A stretch of 64,000 nt of DNA from Natronoglomus mannanivorans (GTDB lineage Archaea; Halobacteriota; Halobacteria; Halobacteriales; Natrialbaceae). The notes under the pieces are model-generated. The model had not been told where the DNA came from. It searched no databases and saw nothing but the letters and a program-made list of their open reading frames with translations. Position 1 is the stretch's first letter. Each line of letters opens with the position of its first letter. The DNA lies in contig JAOPKB010000002.1 in NCBI GenBank assembly GCA_025517485.1, positions 496,001 to 560,000 of the forward strand, given 5' to 3'. Below are positions 43,357-52,094 of this stretch, one piece after another. Both the position numbers and the translations under genes were made by a program.

Positions 43357-45453
43357 TCAGGGCTCTGGGTACTCGTCGTCGTACTTGTGCTGAACGATCC
43401 CGCTCAGGGTGTGGTACTCCTCGCTGGAGAACTCCTTCCAGGTCTGGTGGGCGGGGTGACCCCGCTCGGGGAAGCTGAAGTCGCGGACGTTCCCCCAGGT
43501 CCCCCACGTGTAGGTGTGGAAGGTGAAGTACGGGACGTAGAAGTTCGCGTAGCGGGCGAGCTTCTCGAGACTCTCCTGGTAGTCGAGACCGAGTTCGGGG
43601 TTACGAAGAGCCTCGGTCAGTTCCGGCAGGCTGATCAGTTCGCTGTCCGAGAGGCTGGGCTGTCGGCCGGCCTCGTTGGGGGCGTCGATCGAGCCGACGT
43701 CGTTCGGAATCTCCTGTTCGAACGGACGACCGTGGTTGTCGGCTTCGCTGTAGTCCTCGTAGTCGACGTCGCCGGACCATTCGCTCTCCGGGTCGCCGCC
43801 GACGAGCGGCGCGGTCCACCACTGTCCGTTGGCCTCGTAGTACTCCCACGGCGTGGCACCGGGGGTCCAGAAGATACCGGACTCGTAGACGACGTTGTCG
43901 TGGTTGTACCGCTGTTGCCAGCTGTCCCAGTCGAGGCTGACGATCTCGGTCGAGACGCCGAGGCTCGAGAGGTTGGCGTCCATGGTCTCCGTGGCACCGA
44001 TCCAGTCGGTCTGACCGCTGTTCATGTCCAGAGAGAGCGTGAGCTCCTCGCCTTCGGGGCTCTCCCAGCCGCTGTCTCTGCTGCCGCTGTAGCCGGCGTT
44101 TTCCAGCCACTCGACGGCCAGATCGTAGTCCGATTCGATCGGGTACTGGTAGAGGCTGTCGAGGAACTCGTCGTCGAACGCCGCCTCGGCGATGTTGTCC
44201 AGCATACAGATGTGGTGATCGTTCGGCGTGGAGCGTTCCGGCCCCCAGCCGTTGTTCCCGACGGCGTTCCAGTTGATGGCCGCGATGAACGCTCGACGTA
44301 CCCAGAGGTTCTCCAGGTGTGGGTTCGCGTCCCAGTTGAACAACAGGTGGTCACCACCGTCCTGGAGGTAGCGATCGAGTTCCTGCATGTGGTCAGGAAG
44401 CTGTTCGCGGTTGATGTCTCCGTCGCTCTCTTGGACGACACCCCAGCTGAGGTCGACTTCGCCTTGCTGTGCCAGGAGCGGTCGGCGGTCCGCACTCGCC
44501 ATCTGGAACTGCACTTCTTCGACCACCGCGTGCTCGTTGGGATGATCGTCGCGCTTGGTCGCGATCATCGTGTCCTCGGACATCTGGTCGGGGTCGAGCT
44601 GGTAGAGGCCGGATCCCCACTCGTTCTCGGCGAGGTCGTAGTAGTTGATCGACTCGCTGGCGAGTTCCTCCGTCACTCGGTCGGCCTCGTCCTGCGTGTC
44701 GGCGTCCTCGTATTCTTCCACGTACGGTTGCGTGAAGTCCGGGTGTGGCGGGACGTTCTGCGTTGGCGCCGCGTCCTGCCTGAGAACTTCTTCGGTTCGT
44801 GGGCTTGGCGTCTGTCCCTCGACTTCGCCCTTGTCCTGCCACCAGTGGTAGGTCGTGTCGTCGACCACTTCGTTGTTGAACGTCGCCTCGTCGTTGAACT
44901 GGTGGCCGTCGTTGAAGAAGTAAATCTGGTCTTCGTACAGTTTGGCCTGTGGGTCGATCGGCGTTCCGTCCCAGTACGTGAGATCCTCGTGATAGTAGTC
45001 GTAGACGTCGTACGGGGGCTCGATGTCGAAGCCCGTGTACATCGTCGGGATCGAAATCTCGTCGTATTCGTCGGTCCACGAGGCGTCCCAGGTGTGGCCG
45101 GACATAAGCGTCTCTCCCTCGAGGAGGAACGACGGTGCACTGATCTCCGTGAAGTACAACTCTCCTTCAGTCCGCGGGGTCGCCGCCCACGGGTTGAGCT
45201 GGGCCTGCTCTGGGACGTTGTCGACGTGGACCCGAAGCGTCTCTCGCTGTGGGTCGGTCTGGCCGCTGCCACCGTTTCCATCGTCGTCACCGTTGCCACC
45301 ATTGCCACCATTTCCATCATCGTCACCATTCCCCTCTCCGTCGTCACCGAAACAACCCGCGAGACCTGCAATGCCCGCACCAGCAAGGATCTGTGCGTAT
45401 TGGCGTCGCGAGAGCTGTTTACGGCGGTTCTGTGTACTGTCAACTTGCCGCAT
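43357..45453 (-). CDS. Opp-type substrate-binding lipoprotein, orphan
   Basis: 698 residues. Signal SRRQYAQILAGAG with lipobox ending at Cys34 (LAGC), then a long Gly/Asn/Asp linker with (NGG/NGDDDG) units and a family 5 solute-binding protein (QLNPWAATPRT, YWDGTPIDPQAKLYEDQI, FNWDANPHLENLWVRRAFIAAINW). The last ~60 residues include YVPYFTFHTYTWGTWGNVRDFSFP. It uses ATG 45453, with TTTATGT centred 26 bp upstream. It is about 50-70 residues longer than its convergent neighbour, mainly in the linker and loops. The partner permease is unknown; the SBP-less transporter at 26.5-30.9 kb is a candidate. Confidence 0.85.
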   Translation of the reverse strand: MRQVDSTQNRRKQLSRRQYAQILAGAGIAGLAGCFGDDGEGNGDDDGNGGNGGNGDDDGNGGSGQTDPQRETLRVHVDNVPEQAQLNPWAATPRTEGELYFTEISAPSFLLEGETLMSGHTWDASWTDEYDEISIPTMYTGFDIEPPYDVYDYYHEDLTYWDGTPIDPQAKLYEDQIYFFNDGHQFNDEATFNNEVVDDTTYHWWQDKGEVEGQTPSPRTEEVLRQDAAPTQNVPPHPDFTQPYVEEYEDADTQDEADRVTEELASESINYYDLAENEWGSGLYQLDPDQMSEDTMIATKRDDHPNEHAVVEEVQFQMASADRRPLLAQQGEVDLSWGVVQESDGDINREQLPDHMQELDRYLQDGGDHLLFNWDANPHLENLWVRRAFIAAINWNAVGNNGWGPERSTPNDHHICMLDNIAEAAFDDEFLDSLYQYPIESDYDLAVEWLENAGYSGSRDSGWESPEGEELTLSLDMNSGQTDWIGATETMDANLSSLGVSTEIVSLDWDSWQQRYNHDNVVYESGIFWTPGATPWEYYEANGQWWTAPLVGGDPESEWSGDVDYEDYSEADNHGRPFEQEIPNDVGSIDAPNEAGRQPSLSDSELISLPELTEALRNPELGLDYQESLEKLARYANFYVPYFTFHTYTWGTWGNVRDFSFPERGHPAHQTWKEFSSEEYHTLSGIVQHKYDDEYPEP

Positions 45454-45475
45454 GGTACTAACTACGAGCGATAAC

Positions 45476-45482
45476 ACATAAA
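45476..45482 (-). promoter_or_regulatory. TATA box deciding the binding-protein start
   Basis: The minus strand reads TTTATGT, 26 bp before the ATG at 45453. It excludes the eight in-frame codons further upstream. Confidence 0.55.
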
Positions 45483-45602
45483 CCTTCCTAAAACATCACA
45501 ACAGATTCTAGTATTCTGCCTGTGGGATGCTGACATAACTCATCGCAGTCCGTCGATTCGCTGCGAGCGTTTGGAGAGACGGCGTCGCCTCACGAACGTT
45601 CC

Positions 45603-45658
45603 ACCTCACGTCCGTTCTAGACAGCACAACTACCTCACGTCCGTTCTAGACAGCACAA
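45603..45658. repeat. Two perfect 27-bp direct repeats, 29-bp period
   Basis: Copies at 45603-45629 and 45632-45658 are identical and begin ACCTCACGTCCGTTCTAGAC, with a 2-bp spacer. The second ends 2 bp before the TATA-like TTCAAATAG of the small membrane gene, where an activator or BRE-linked factor would bind. Each unit contains TTCTAGA. Confidence 0.8.
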
Positions 45659-45660
45659 GA

Positions 45661-45669
45661 TTCAAATAG
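45661..45669 (+). promoter_or_regulatory. TATA box of the small membrane gene
   Basis: TTCAAATAG, centred 26 bp before the ATG at 45692; it directly follows the tandem repeat. Confidence 0.55.
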
Positions 45670-45691
45670 TTTTCCACGGGAATGCCATCTA

Positions 45692-45997
45692 ATGGTAAAC
45701 GCGATCGAAACAGCCAGGGAGGAAGCCAGTGGGTGGCGGATGTACGTTCTTGCGGCCTACTACCTGTTGTTCGGGAACTTCTCGATTACCGTCATCGCCC
45801 TCGGAATCGTCATGATCGGCGCAGGTGCATCACTCGAGCCCATCGTCGACACACTGAATATCGACTCACCAAACGCAGCCATCATGGCCGGAATCGCGGG
45901 GATCTGGGGTGTCTCGCTCATCCTCCTCGGTGTACTGGGTTATGGGATCCTCTGGGCGAACGCGAAGTACGCTCAGGTTACGGCCTCTCAGTCCTGA
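45692..45997 (+). CDS. Small two-helix membrane protein, unknown function
   Basis: 101 residues with a short polar start (MVNAIETAREEASGWR), a helix at ~17-46 (YVLAAYYLLFGNFSITVIAL then GIVMIG), an extended loop and a second helix at ~64-88. The family is not recognised. It is probably leaderless, with TTCAAATAG 26 bp upstream, and is preceded by the perfect tandem repeat. That arrangement hints at strong specific regulation. It is divergent from an orphan binding-protein gene, 238 bp between starts. Confidence 0.65.
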   Translation: MVNAIETAREEASGWRMYVLAAYYLLFGNFSITVIALGIVMIGAGASLEPIVDTLNIDSPNAAIMAGIAGIWGVSLILLGVLGYGILWANAKYAQVTASQS

Positions 45998-46288
45998 TCG
46001 ACGACGTCCACCCTCGAGCCGATCTCTGGCCGTCGGCCGAAGCGAGTTCGTCTGCTCCCCGTTCACCGGTCGAAACCGAAGCGGCCTCGAGTGTCGCACG
46101 GACGGGGGAGAGGGGTCCGACAGATCGTCTCAGTTAGCGTGAGCGTGGTCTCGAGTGTGCTTCTCTGCTCGTTGAATCGGTTCACGTACCGATCACACGC
46201 CGGGTGTGCGACGAGCGTGTGGTGAGGTTCGGTGACTTCGAGAGGCTGTCGTTGTCGTTACCGTCACTGCCGCTGTGACTGTTAACTG

Positions 46289-46531
46289 TTACCGTCGTCG
46301 TCGACGTTGCCGTCGGTCGCAGTACCGAATCATGGCTCCACTTCCGATCGCGAAGAGTCCGAACCCGGCAACGTTCATCGTCGAGATGACGAACAGGCTC
46401 GTTCCGGGTTCGACGACGAACAGATACGGCAGTTGTAACACGGTGAATACCACGGAGAGCGAGCAGATCCAGACGATGTACGTTCGCCGCTCGCACAACT
46501 CCCGCATGAACCGGTCGAAACTCTCTCCCAT
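46289..46531 (-). CDS. Small two-helix membrane protein, unknown function
   Basis: 80 residues: a polar start (MGESFDRFMRELCERR), a helix at ~17-39 (TYIVWICSLSVVFTVLQLPY then LFV), a second at ~46-66 (VISTMNVAGFGLFAIGSGAM) and a strongly basic tail (RYCDRRQRRRRR), which predicts the C-terminus in the cytoplasm. The family is not recognised. ATG 46531 is used; a GTG one codon earlier is possible. CTTTTTATCC near 46597-46610 is the likely TATA box and leaves a ~45-nt leader. Confidence 0.55.
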   Translation of the reverse strand: MGESFDRFMRELCERRTYIVWICSLSVVFTVLQLPYLFVVEPGTSLFVISTMNVAGFGLFAIGSGAMIRYCDRRQRRRRR

Positions 46532-46651
46532 CACCGATCCCTCCGTCGGTGTCTCCCCGTTGTGCCGTGGGTCATGACTGTTCGTTCTGACGCCCGGATA
46601 AAAAGGTTTCTGCGACGGTCGCTCGTCACGCTCGCGACCGGGTGTCGGTCG

Positions 46652-48715
46652 TTACGAACCGCCGGACTCGGACTCGGACTCGGACTCGGACTCACGTTCG
46701 CGTTCGGGTTCGACCGTCACGTCCGCCGCCGTGCCCTCGAGGACCGCAAGATCGTACCCCGGAACCGTCTCGGCTCCGGCGAGGAGTTCGCCGTCGGGAC
46801 CGACGTCGATCGTCGTCTCCTCGCTCCGGTAGTTGAACACCCACGTCACCGACCCACGCTCGGCGACCCGGACCCGATCGGGAAGCCGATCCGCGGTGTA
46901 GGTGGCGTCCGCTCGCGCCAGCAGGTCGGTTACGAGGGCGTCTGCCAGTTCCTCGTTCGGCCAGACGCCGACGTAGGTCACCGAGCCGTCGCCGGTCACC
47001 CGCTCCGTGATCGCCGCTCGACCTGCACCGACGCCGGTCGTGTACTCGCCGGCGACGATCGCGTCCTCGACCGCCAGCCACTCGGCCCACGTGCGGTACT
47101 CGTAGCTCTCCCCGTGATACTCGAGACGGGTCTCGAGCGTCTCACTGTCACCGACGCTCTCGCGTTCGGTCACCGAGGCGCCGACGAGGTCGGCCAGCGG
47201 GCCGGGTGGTGCCGTCCCAGTGAGCTTGTTTCCCGGTGTCTTCTCGCCCGAGCGCATGGTCACGAGCAACGCACCCCCGTTCTCGACGTAGTCGGAGATT
47301 GACGCCGCGACGGACTCGCTCAGTACGTGGAGTGCCGGCGCAATGACGGCACTGTACCCCGAAAGATCCGTCTCCGTCGGCACCAGATCGACGGTGACCC
47401 CGCGAGCACGTAACGCGGTGTAATACGTCCCGACGTACTCCCAGTAGTCGAAGTCGTCGGTACCGGGTTGTTCTTCGAGCGCCCACAGGCTGTCGTAGTC
47501 GAGGAGTACCGCCACGGTCCCCTCGGGTTCGCCGTCGACGAGCGCCTCGAGGTCGGCGAATTCGCTCGCGGCTCGCCGGGCGTCGTGGTAGCCTCGAGCC
47601 GCCGATCCGTCCGCTCGACGCAGACCGGCGTGGTACTGTTCCTGTCCCTCGAGACAGCGCCGCCAGCGAAAGTAGGTGACGACGTCGGCGCCGTGGGCGA
47701 CGGCGTGGTGGGCCCACAATCGCATCGCGCCCGCGGCGGGCTGGGCGGCGGTCGGCGGCCAGTTGATCTCGCCGGGTTGTTGCTCCATGATCCAGAAGGG
47801 GCCGTCGGCCGCACACCGGAAGAGGTCGTGGTTGAGCCCGATCTCGTCGGGGTTGCCCACACGGAGGTCGTCCTCGTCGACCGATCGCGAGTGCATCACC
47901 TGTGGAAATCCGGTCGGGTAGGCGTCCCACGACGCGAAATCGAGGTCGTCGCCGACGTCGAAGGCGTTCAGCTGCGAGAAGTTGTACATGAAGTTGTGCG
48001 TGACGAACCAGTCGCCGTACGAGCGAAGGATCTCCGCCTGTAGTCGGTTGTAGTCGGCCGTCTGATCGCTCGAGAACCGGTGGTAATCGAGCACTCGCGC
48101 GGGGTGGTGGCTGGCAGTCGTGTGTCGCGGCGGGTCCACCTCCTCGAAGGACCGGAGGTGCTGGCTCCAGAACGTCGTTCCCCAGGCGTCGTTGAGCGAC
48201 TCGATGTCTCCGTACCTCTCGCGGAGCCAGTCGCGAAACGCCTCGGCACAGTCCTCACAGTAGCACCGAATCGTGTCGTGACAGCCGAACTCGTTGTCCG
48301 TCTGCCAGCCGACGACGTGGGGGTTGTCCGCGAACCGTTCAGCGAGTTCCCTGACGATACGCGCCGTCTGCTCGCGGTACGTCTCGGAACTGAAGCAGTA
48401 GTGACGGCGCCCGCCGTACTCCCGGATGGTGCCGTCCGGTTCCTCCTGACGGATCTCCGGGTGGCGGTCGACGAGCCACTTCGGCGGTGTGGCCGTGGGT
48501 GTACACAACACTGCCTTCATCCCCTGGTCGGCCACCAGCTCGACCGCCGTCTCGAGCCACTCGAACTCGAGCCTCCCGGGTTCGGGCTCGAGGACGGACC
48601 ACGCGAACTCACCCATTCGGACGTATTCGATACCAGCGCTGGCCATCTGTTCGACGTCGGTCTCCCACCGTTCTCGCGGCCAGTGTTCTGGAAAATAGCA
48701 CACTCCGATGTCCAT
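46652..48715 (-). CDS. GH42 beta-galactosidase
   Basis: 687 residues, the usual GH42 length. It has an N-terminal TIM barrel (~1-385) with acid/base Glu142 in QTDNEFGC and nucleophile Glu311 in FWIMEQQPGEINW. The zinc-cluster cysteines C107, C151, C153 and C156 typical of the family are present. A trimerisation domain and a small beta domain follow, and then a Glu/Ser repeat tail (SESESE) encoded by a hexanucleotide tract. No signal peptide, so it acts in the cytoplasm on beta-galactosides or related arabinosides. It uses ATG 48715 (MDIGVCYFPEHW), with GTGTTTTGA 26 bp upstream; 34 further in-frame codons look non-coding. It is apart from the xylan island but may remove galactose from plant oligosaccharides. 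Confidence 0.92.
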   Translation of the reverse strand: MDIGVCYFPEHWPRERWETDVEQMASAGIEYVRMGEFAWSVLEPEPGRLEFEWLETAVELVADQGMKAVLCTPTATPPKWLVDRHPEIRQEEPDGTIREYGGRRHYCFSSETYREQTARIVRELAERFADNPHVVGWQTDNEFGCHDTIRCYCEDCAEAFRDWLRERYGDIESLNDAWGTTFWSQHLRSFEEVDPPRHTTASHHPARVLDYHRFSSDQTADYNRLQAEILRSYGDWFVTHNFMYNFSQLNAFDVGDDLDFASWDAYPTGFPQVMHSRSVDEDDLRVGNPDEIGLNHDLFRCAADGPFWIMEQQPGEINWPPTAAQPAAGAMRLWAHHAVAHGADVVTYFRWRRCLEGQEQYHAGLRRADGSAARGYHDARRAASEFADLEALVDGEPEGTVAVLLDYDSLWALEEQPGTDDFDYWEYVGTYYTALRARGVTVDLVPTETDLSGYSAVIAPALHVLSESVAASISDYVENGGALLVTMRSGEKTPGNKLTGTAPPGPLADLVGASVTERESVGDSETLETRLEYHGESYEYRTWAEWLAVEDAIVAGEYTTGVGAGRAAITERVTGDGSVTYVGVWPNEELADALVTDLLARADATYTADRLPDRVRVAERGSVTWVFNYRSEETTIDVGPDGELLAGAETVPGYDLAVLEGTAADVTVEPERERESESESESESGGS

Positions 48716-49067
48716 ACGTGACCAGTGGCCGAGAGGCTCAAAACACTTTCCCGGGATTTGCGACGGCTCGGGCCCGGTTGCGAGCGGATCGACCCCTGTT
48801 CCCCCGCCGGAATTCATTGACTATCTCAAACTGAGTCTTCGTCTCACCTCCCGAATTTGACAATGGGAAATCAGGGAGATTATTTTTCATGATGTATGGG
48901 CGGATACGAGCGAACCTCCCGCTGAGAGGGGTTCTGGAATTTGATTATCGCAAACAACCGTCGACTATTCCCGAATAGACTCTGAGAACGGTCGTCTGAC
49001 TCGTTTCGAGGACGAACCGGGACGTTCGCCCGCTCGCGGCGGGAAACGTTCGGCCTCGAGACCAATG
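48716..49067. other. Non-coding gap
   Basis: About 350 bp between the GH42 start and the stop of the BNR protein gene. It contains the GH42 promoter and a T-rich stretch near 48882. No gene, palindrome copy or RNA is recognised. Confidence 0.5.
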
Positions 49068-50864
49068 TCACTGCTTCTCGACGACCGACGGCATCGGACA
49101 GGCGAGTTCGACGGTCGCTGACCGAACCCACAGCGGTGTAGCTGACGTCGTCGCGACCGCTCCATCCACACGACCGGTCCGAAACCCGTCGGGAATACGA
49201 TGCCAGTCTGTGGTCGCGGTCTTCGAACCTGCGGTCACGCTGACCGGCTCTCCCGCTACTGTTTCGCGTGTCTCTCCGTCGCTCACGAGGGATACGTGAG
49301 CGCGAACGGCAGCGTCGTTCTTACCCTCTCTTTCACTTCCGTCGACACCGTCTATTCGAACGCGCGCGTACACGGGTGTCGCCGGGACCGACAGCTCGTC
49401 GAACCCGAGGCCGGACCCGATCGGCGTAAACGCGGTGTCGTCGACCAGCAACGGGTCCTCGAGTGATGTCGACGCGAACGTGGCGAGTGAGGTGTCAGGT
49501 GATCCGTCGATGTTCTCTCTGCCGTCGGTCTCGACAATACTACTCGCGACCGTCGTCCTGTCCCATACTGCGTGCGGATCGACGTCGGTGATCGAAATCT
49601 CGGTCGCACCGGCCCACGGAACGTCGCCGACCGTCTGAGGTTGCTCGACGAAACTCAGCACTCGGTCTTGGCGCCACCGCTGGAGATCGATGTGAATGTC
49701 GCTGTACGCGAGGTTTCTGTCGACGAGGTGCTGTGATTGCCACGTACCCTCGCGTTTCGAGTACAGCAGTGGCCAGTTCGCTCGTTCGAGATCGCGCGTG
49801 AGGATATGGACGCCGCTGCTGTCGTCGACGACGATTCCCATCCGTCCCAGTGGCGAGCCGACCACGCCCGGTCCGCCGAAGTTCGCCGTCGTCGTCCGGT
49901 CGGTCACCGACTCGACGCGCCATTCGCCCGCAGGATCGTTCCCGTCGGCCGCCGACTCGAGCGTCGCGTGATAGAGCTGGGTGTTCCCCGCCGCGTCGTT
50001 TCGACAGTACGCGACGTGGGGTGCGTTCGTGGTCGGATCGGTCGCCGCCCAGCCGTTGTTCAGCAGATCGATTCCCTCGGAGACGGGATCGACGATCTCC
50101 GCCGCCGACTGGGTGATCGGCAGTTCGTATTCGCGTCCCGAACTCGTCGTCCACGTCTCGCCGCCGTCGGGGCTGCAGGCGTAGGATAGCTCGCTGTTCG
50201 TGCGCACGTCGGGCGTCCGTCGCCAGCACCAGAACGCGTGGAGGACGCCGTCGGTCGACTGGACGAGATTCCAGAGGTACGGACACGACGAGTCGGTCGC
50301 CTCCGTTCGTTCTGTCGACCGCTCTCCGCTCGAGCCTGCCGTTCCCGACAGCAGAGGATGGTGGAGCGATTCCCACGTCTCGGTTTCCGGTTGCCAGCGA
50401 TCGAGGTACCAGTCACCGTGGCCGCTCTCGCCCTCGCGATAGCCAAGCAACAGTGTTCCATCGCGCAGGCGCGTAAACTCCGGATAGGTCGCGCTCGACC
50501 CGTCGCCGGTCGTCCCGATACGCTCGGTACCGAACTCGGAGCTGTCGGCCGGTCGGATACTGCGACGCCATCGGATCGTCGAGCACCGGACGTTGTACGC
50601 CAGAAAGAGGTATCCGTCGGGTCCGATACCGAGACCCGGCGTCCAGTGGCCGTCACGGACGTCGATTTCGATTCCGGTCTCGTCACGCTCCCACGTCCCG
50701 TCGGGAAGCGACCTCGAGGCGACCACGAGCCTCCCGCCGTAGGTCCAGTAGGCGAACCACTGACGGTCGCCGTCACTGACCAACCGTGGACAGAACGGCG
50801 GTGTATTCGTCTGGGCGTTTCCCATTCCATCGCCGGTCACGTGGGTCCGGGTTACCGGTTGCAC
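49068..50864 (-). CDS. BNR-type beta-propeller protein, putative polysaccharide-active enzyme
   Basis: 598 residues from GTG 50864, preferred because ACACTTTTG lies about 26 bp upstream; ATG 50891 is an alternative. The first ~420 residues are a beta-propeller with repeats such as FAYWTYGGRLVVASRSLPDG, DGYLFLAYN, DGTLLLGYREG, TDGVLHAFWCWRR and APHVAYCRN, like the BNR-4 family, which includes rhamnogalacturonan- and ulvan-active lyases and hydrolases. The C-terminal ~150 residues look like a beta-sandwich. No signal peptide is seen. The catalytic residues cannot be assigned. Its position beside GH42 suggests plant or algal polysaccharide use (inference). Confidence 0.65.
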   Translation of the reverse strand: MQPVTRTHVTGDGMGNAQTNTPPFCPRLVSDGDRQWFAYWTYGGRLVVASRSLPDGTWERDETGIEIDVRDGHWTPGLGIGPDGYLFLAYNVRCSTIRWRRSIRPADSSEFGTERIGTTGDGSSATYPEFTRLRDGTLLLGYREGESGHGDWYLDRWQPETETWESLHHPLLSGTAGSSGERSTERTEATDSSCPYLWNLVQSTDGVLHAFWCWRRTPDVRTNSELSYACSPDGGETWTTSSGREYELPITQSAAEIVDPVSEGIDLLNNGWAATDPTTNAPHVAYCRNDAAGNTQLYHATLESAADGNDPAGEWRVESVTDRTTTANFGGPGVVGSPLGRMGIVVDDSSGVHILTRDLERANWPLLYSKREGTWQSQHLVDRNLAYSDIHIDLQRWRQDRVLSFVEQPQTVGDVPWAGATEISITDVDPHAVWDRTTVASSIVETDGRENIDGSPDTSLATFASTSLEDPLLVDDTAFTPIGSGLGFDELSVPATPVYARVRIDGVDGSEREGKNDAAVRAHVSLVSDGETRETVAGEPVSVTAGSKTATTDWHRIPDGFRTGRVDGAVATTSATPLWVRSATVELACPMPSVVEKQ

Positions 50865-51108
50865 GCCTGGAGTAGGTCCAGTATTCGGCAAAAGTGTTGT
50901 TCTCCCATCGCTCCAACACCGAGACGTCGTCGCCTCCTTCGAGACAGCGAACGAGTTTCTCTGCTACAGAACAATATTGTTGTAGAACGAACTACTGTTC
51001 CACATAGACTATTTCTCCGTGCATTCGTCGACTCCACGGACGATACTCGATTAAATGAGACTCGTTCGGTGATTGATTCCCGAGGGAATCTATCCGTTCG
51101 AGAGTATA

Positions 51109-51128
51109 TTACAAACATACGTTTGTAA
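51109..51128. promoter_or_regulatory. Dispersed 20-bp palindrome, copy 5
   Basis: TTACAAACATACGTTTGTAA, 9 of 10 pairs symmetric. AGTATAT overlaps its left edge; on the minus strand GCTAAATGC lies immediately upstream. Confidence 0.6.
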
Positions 51129-51143
51129 GCCGCATTTAGCGGC
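51129..51143. repeat. GC hairpin beside palindrome copy 5
   Basis: GCCGCATTTAGCGGC is a perfect 5-bp stem with a 5-nt loop that directly abuts the palindrome. Confidence 0.5.
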
Positions 51144-51456
51144 AAACGTGGATGTTTAATGAGGTTGTCTACTCTATTTGACTATTCAATTATGGTTTGG
51201 GAGAGATGGTTCCGTCCGATGCTCGATCTTCTCTGTTCAATCGATTCGACTGTTCGTCAATCCTACACTCTCTGGTGCTATTGATAGAGAACACTATTCA
51301 CAATACTATCTCCTCACTCCTGAGTGTCGCACGTCCCGTTCTCGAGAACGGTATCGACACTGTCTAGTGTCAGGTCGGTTGCCTCGAACGACACCGGCTA
51401 TCACGCCGACCGAAAGTCACACAGTGGCCATACAGTTGTCGCACGATCGATATCCG

Positions 51457-51476
51457 GTGACGTTCAGTGGCTCCTC
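51457..51476. mobile_element. Solo terminal repeat of the MITE family
   Basis: GTGACGTTCAGTGGCT matches the right end of element A at 16597-16612, but no matching left end is found upstream. The insertion is probably decayed. It lies about 40 bp upstream of the TATA box of the next gene. Confidence 0.45.
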
Positions 51477-51516
51477 TCGCTGGACTGTCTGGAAGCTGGC
51501 CGGCTACGGACGACGC

Positions 51517-51525
51517 CGTTAAGTC
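51517..51525 (+). promoter_or_regulatory. TATA box of the 116-residue gene
   Basis: CGTTAAGTC, centred 26-27 bp before the ATG at 51548; it excludes the in-frame start 27 codons upstream. Confidence 0.5.
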
Positions 51526-51547
51526 CATCGAGTCGTACCACGATGGT

Positions 51548-51898
51548 ATGGACCGATACGATACGGACGTGCGGGATGGTGTTCTCTTCCTCGAGTCCGA
51601 CGATGGCTGGCTCGAAATCGGGCAACTGGACGATATCTGTGAACTGGTCGGCGGCGAGACCTACACGCTCGAGTACGACGACCGACAACGACAGATGGAT
51701 TGGCTCGACACCGACGACGAGGGCAAATTGACGTTCGACGTCCGCGAGACGCTCACCGAGATGGACTTCAACGACGAGTTCGTCGGCAACATTCAGCCGA
51801 TCGACGGTGAGAAGACCGACGAGGACGGCTATCCGCTTCGAGCATCGGTCTTCGCCGACCTGATGATGGACATCTGGGATTCGAAGGGGAATCTGTAG
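51548..51898 (+). CDS. Acidic hypothetical protein
   Basis: 116 residues (starts MDRYDTDVRDGVLFLESDDG), strongly acidic and soluble, with no Cys pairs, membrane helices or catalytic motifs I recognise. Predicted beta strands early (GVLFLE, WLEIG, TYTLEYD) and a helix near the end (SVFADLMMDIW) suggest a small folded domain. Composition and a well-placed TATA box support it as a real, leaderless gene. It stands alone in a gene-poor stretch with decayed mobile-element ends. Confidence 0.65.
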   Translation: MDRYDTDVRDGVLFLESDDGWLEIGQLDDICELVGGETYTLEYDDRQRQMDWLDTDDEGKLTFDVRETLTEMDFNDEFVGNIQPIDGEKTDEDGYPLRASVFADLMMDIWDSKGNL

Positions 51899-52094
51899 TT
51901 CGTCTTCACGTCGCAGTTCGCAAACCCGCTTCACCGTTGTTCGATACCGTCGTTCACTGTCGTCTGGTCCGGTCTCGTGGCGTTTTCAGGATCACGAATT
52001 GTTTCTCGCGTTCTTCTCCGTTCACTGACGGACCGTTCGATCTTTCGGTCTCTGTGCCGATTACCCGGGGAGTCCACTTCACTGCCAGATTGCA

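Larger units (their letters stand above)
50865..51547. other. Intergenic region with palindrome copy 5 and a solo MITE end
   Basis: About 680 bp, A/T-rich in the middle. It holds the best palindrome copy, an adjacent GC hairpin, a single terminal repeat of the MITE family and the promoter of the 116-residue gene. No coding frame is credible. Confidence 0.55.

Noticed and set aside
40645..45474. Long antisense frames (about 747 and 695 codons) opposite the HEAT and binding-protein genes
   Set aside because: They are mirror frames of genes with signals, lipoboxes and recognisable domains; no start context of their own.
45603..45658. Possible CRISPR array
   Set aside because: Only two repeat copies with a 2-bp gap, so no spacers, and no cas genes nearby.
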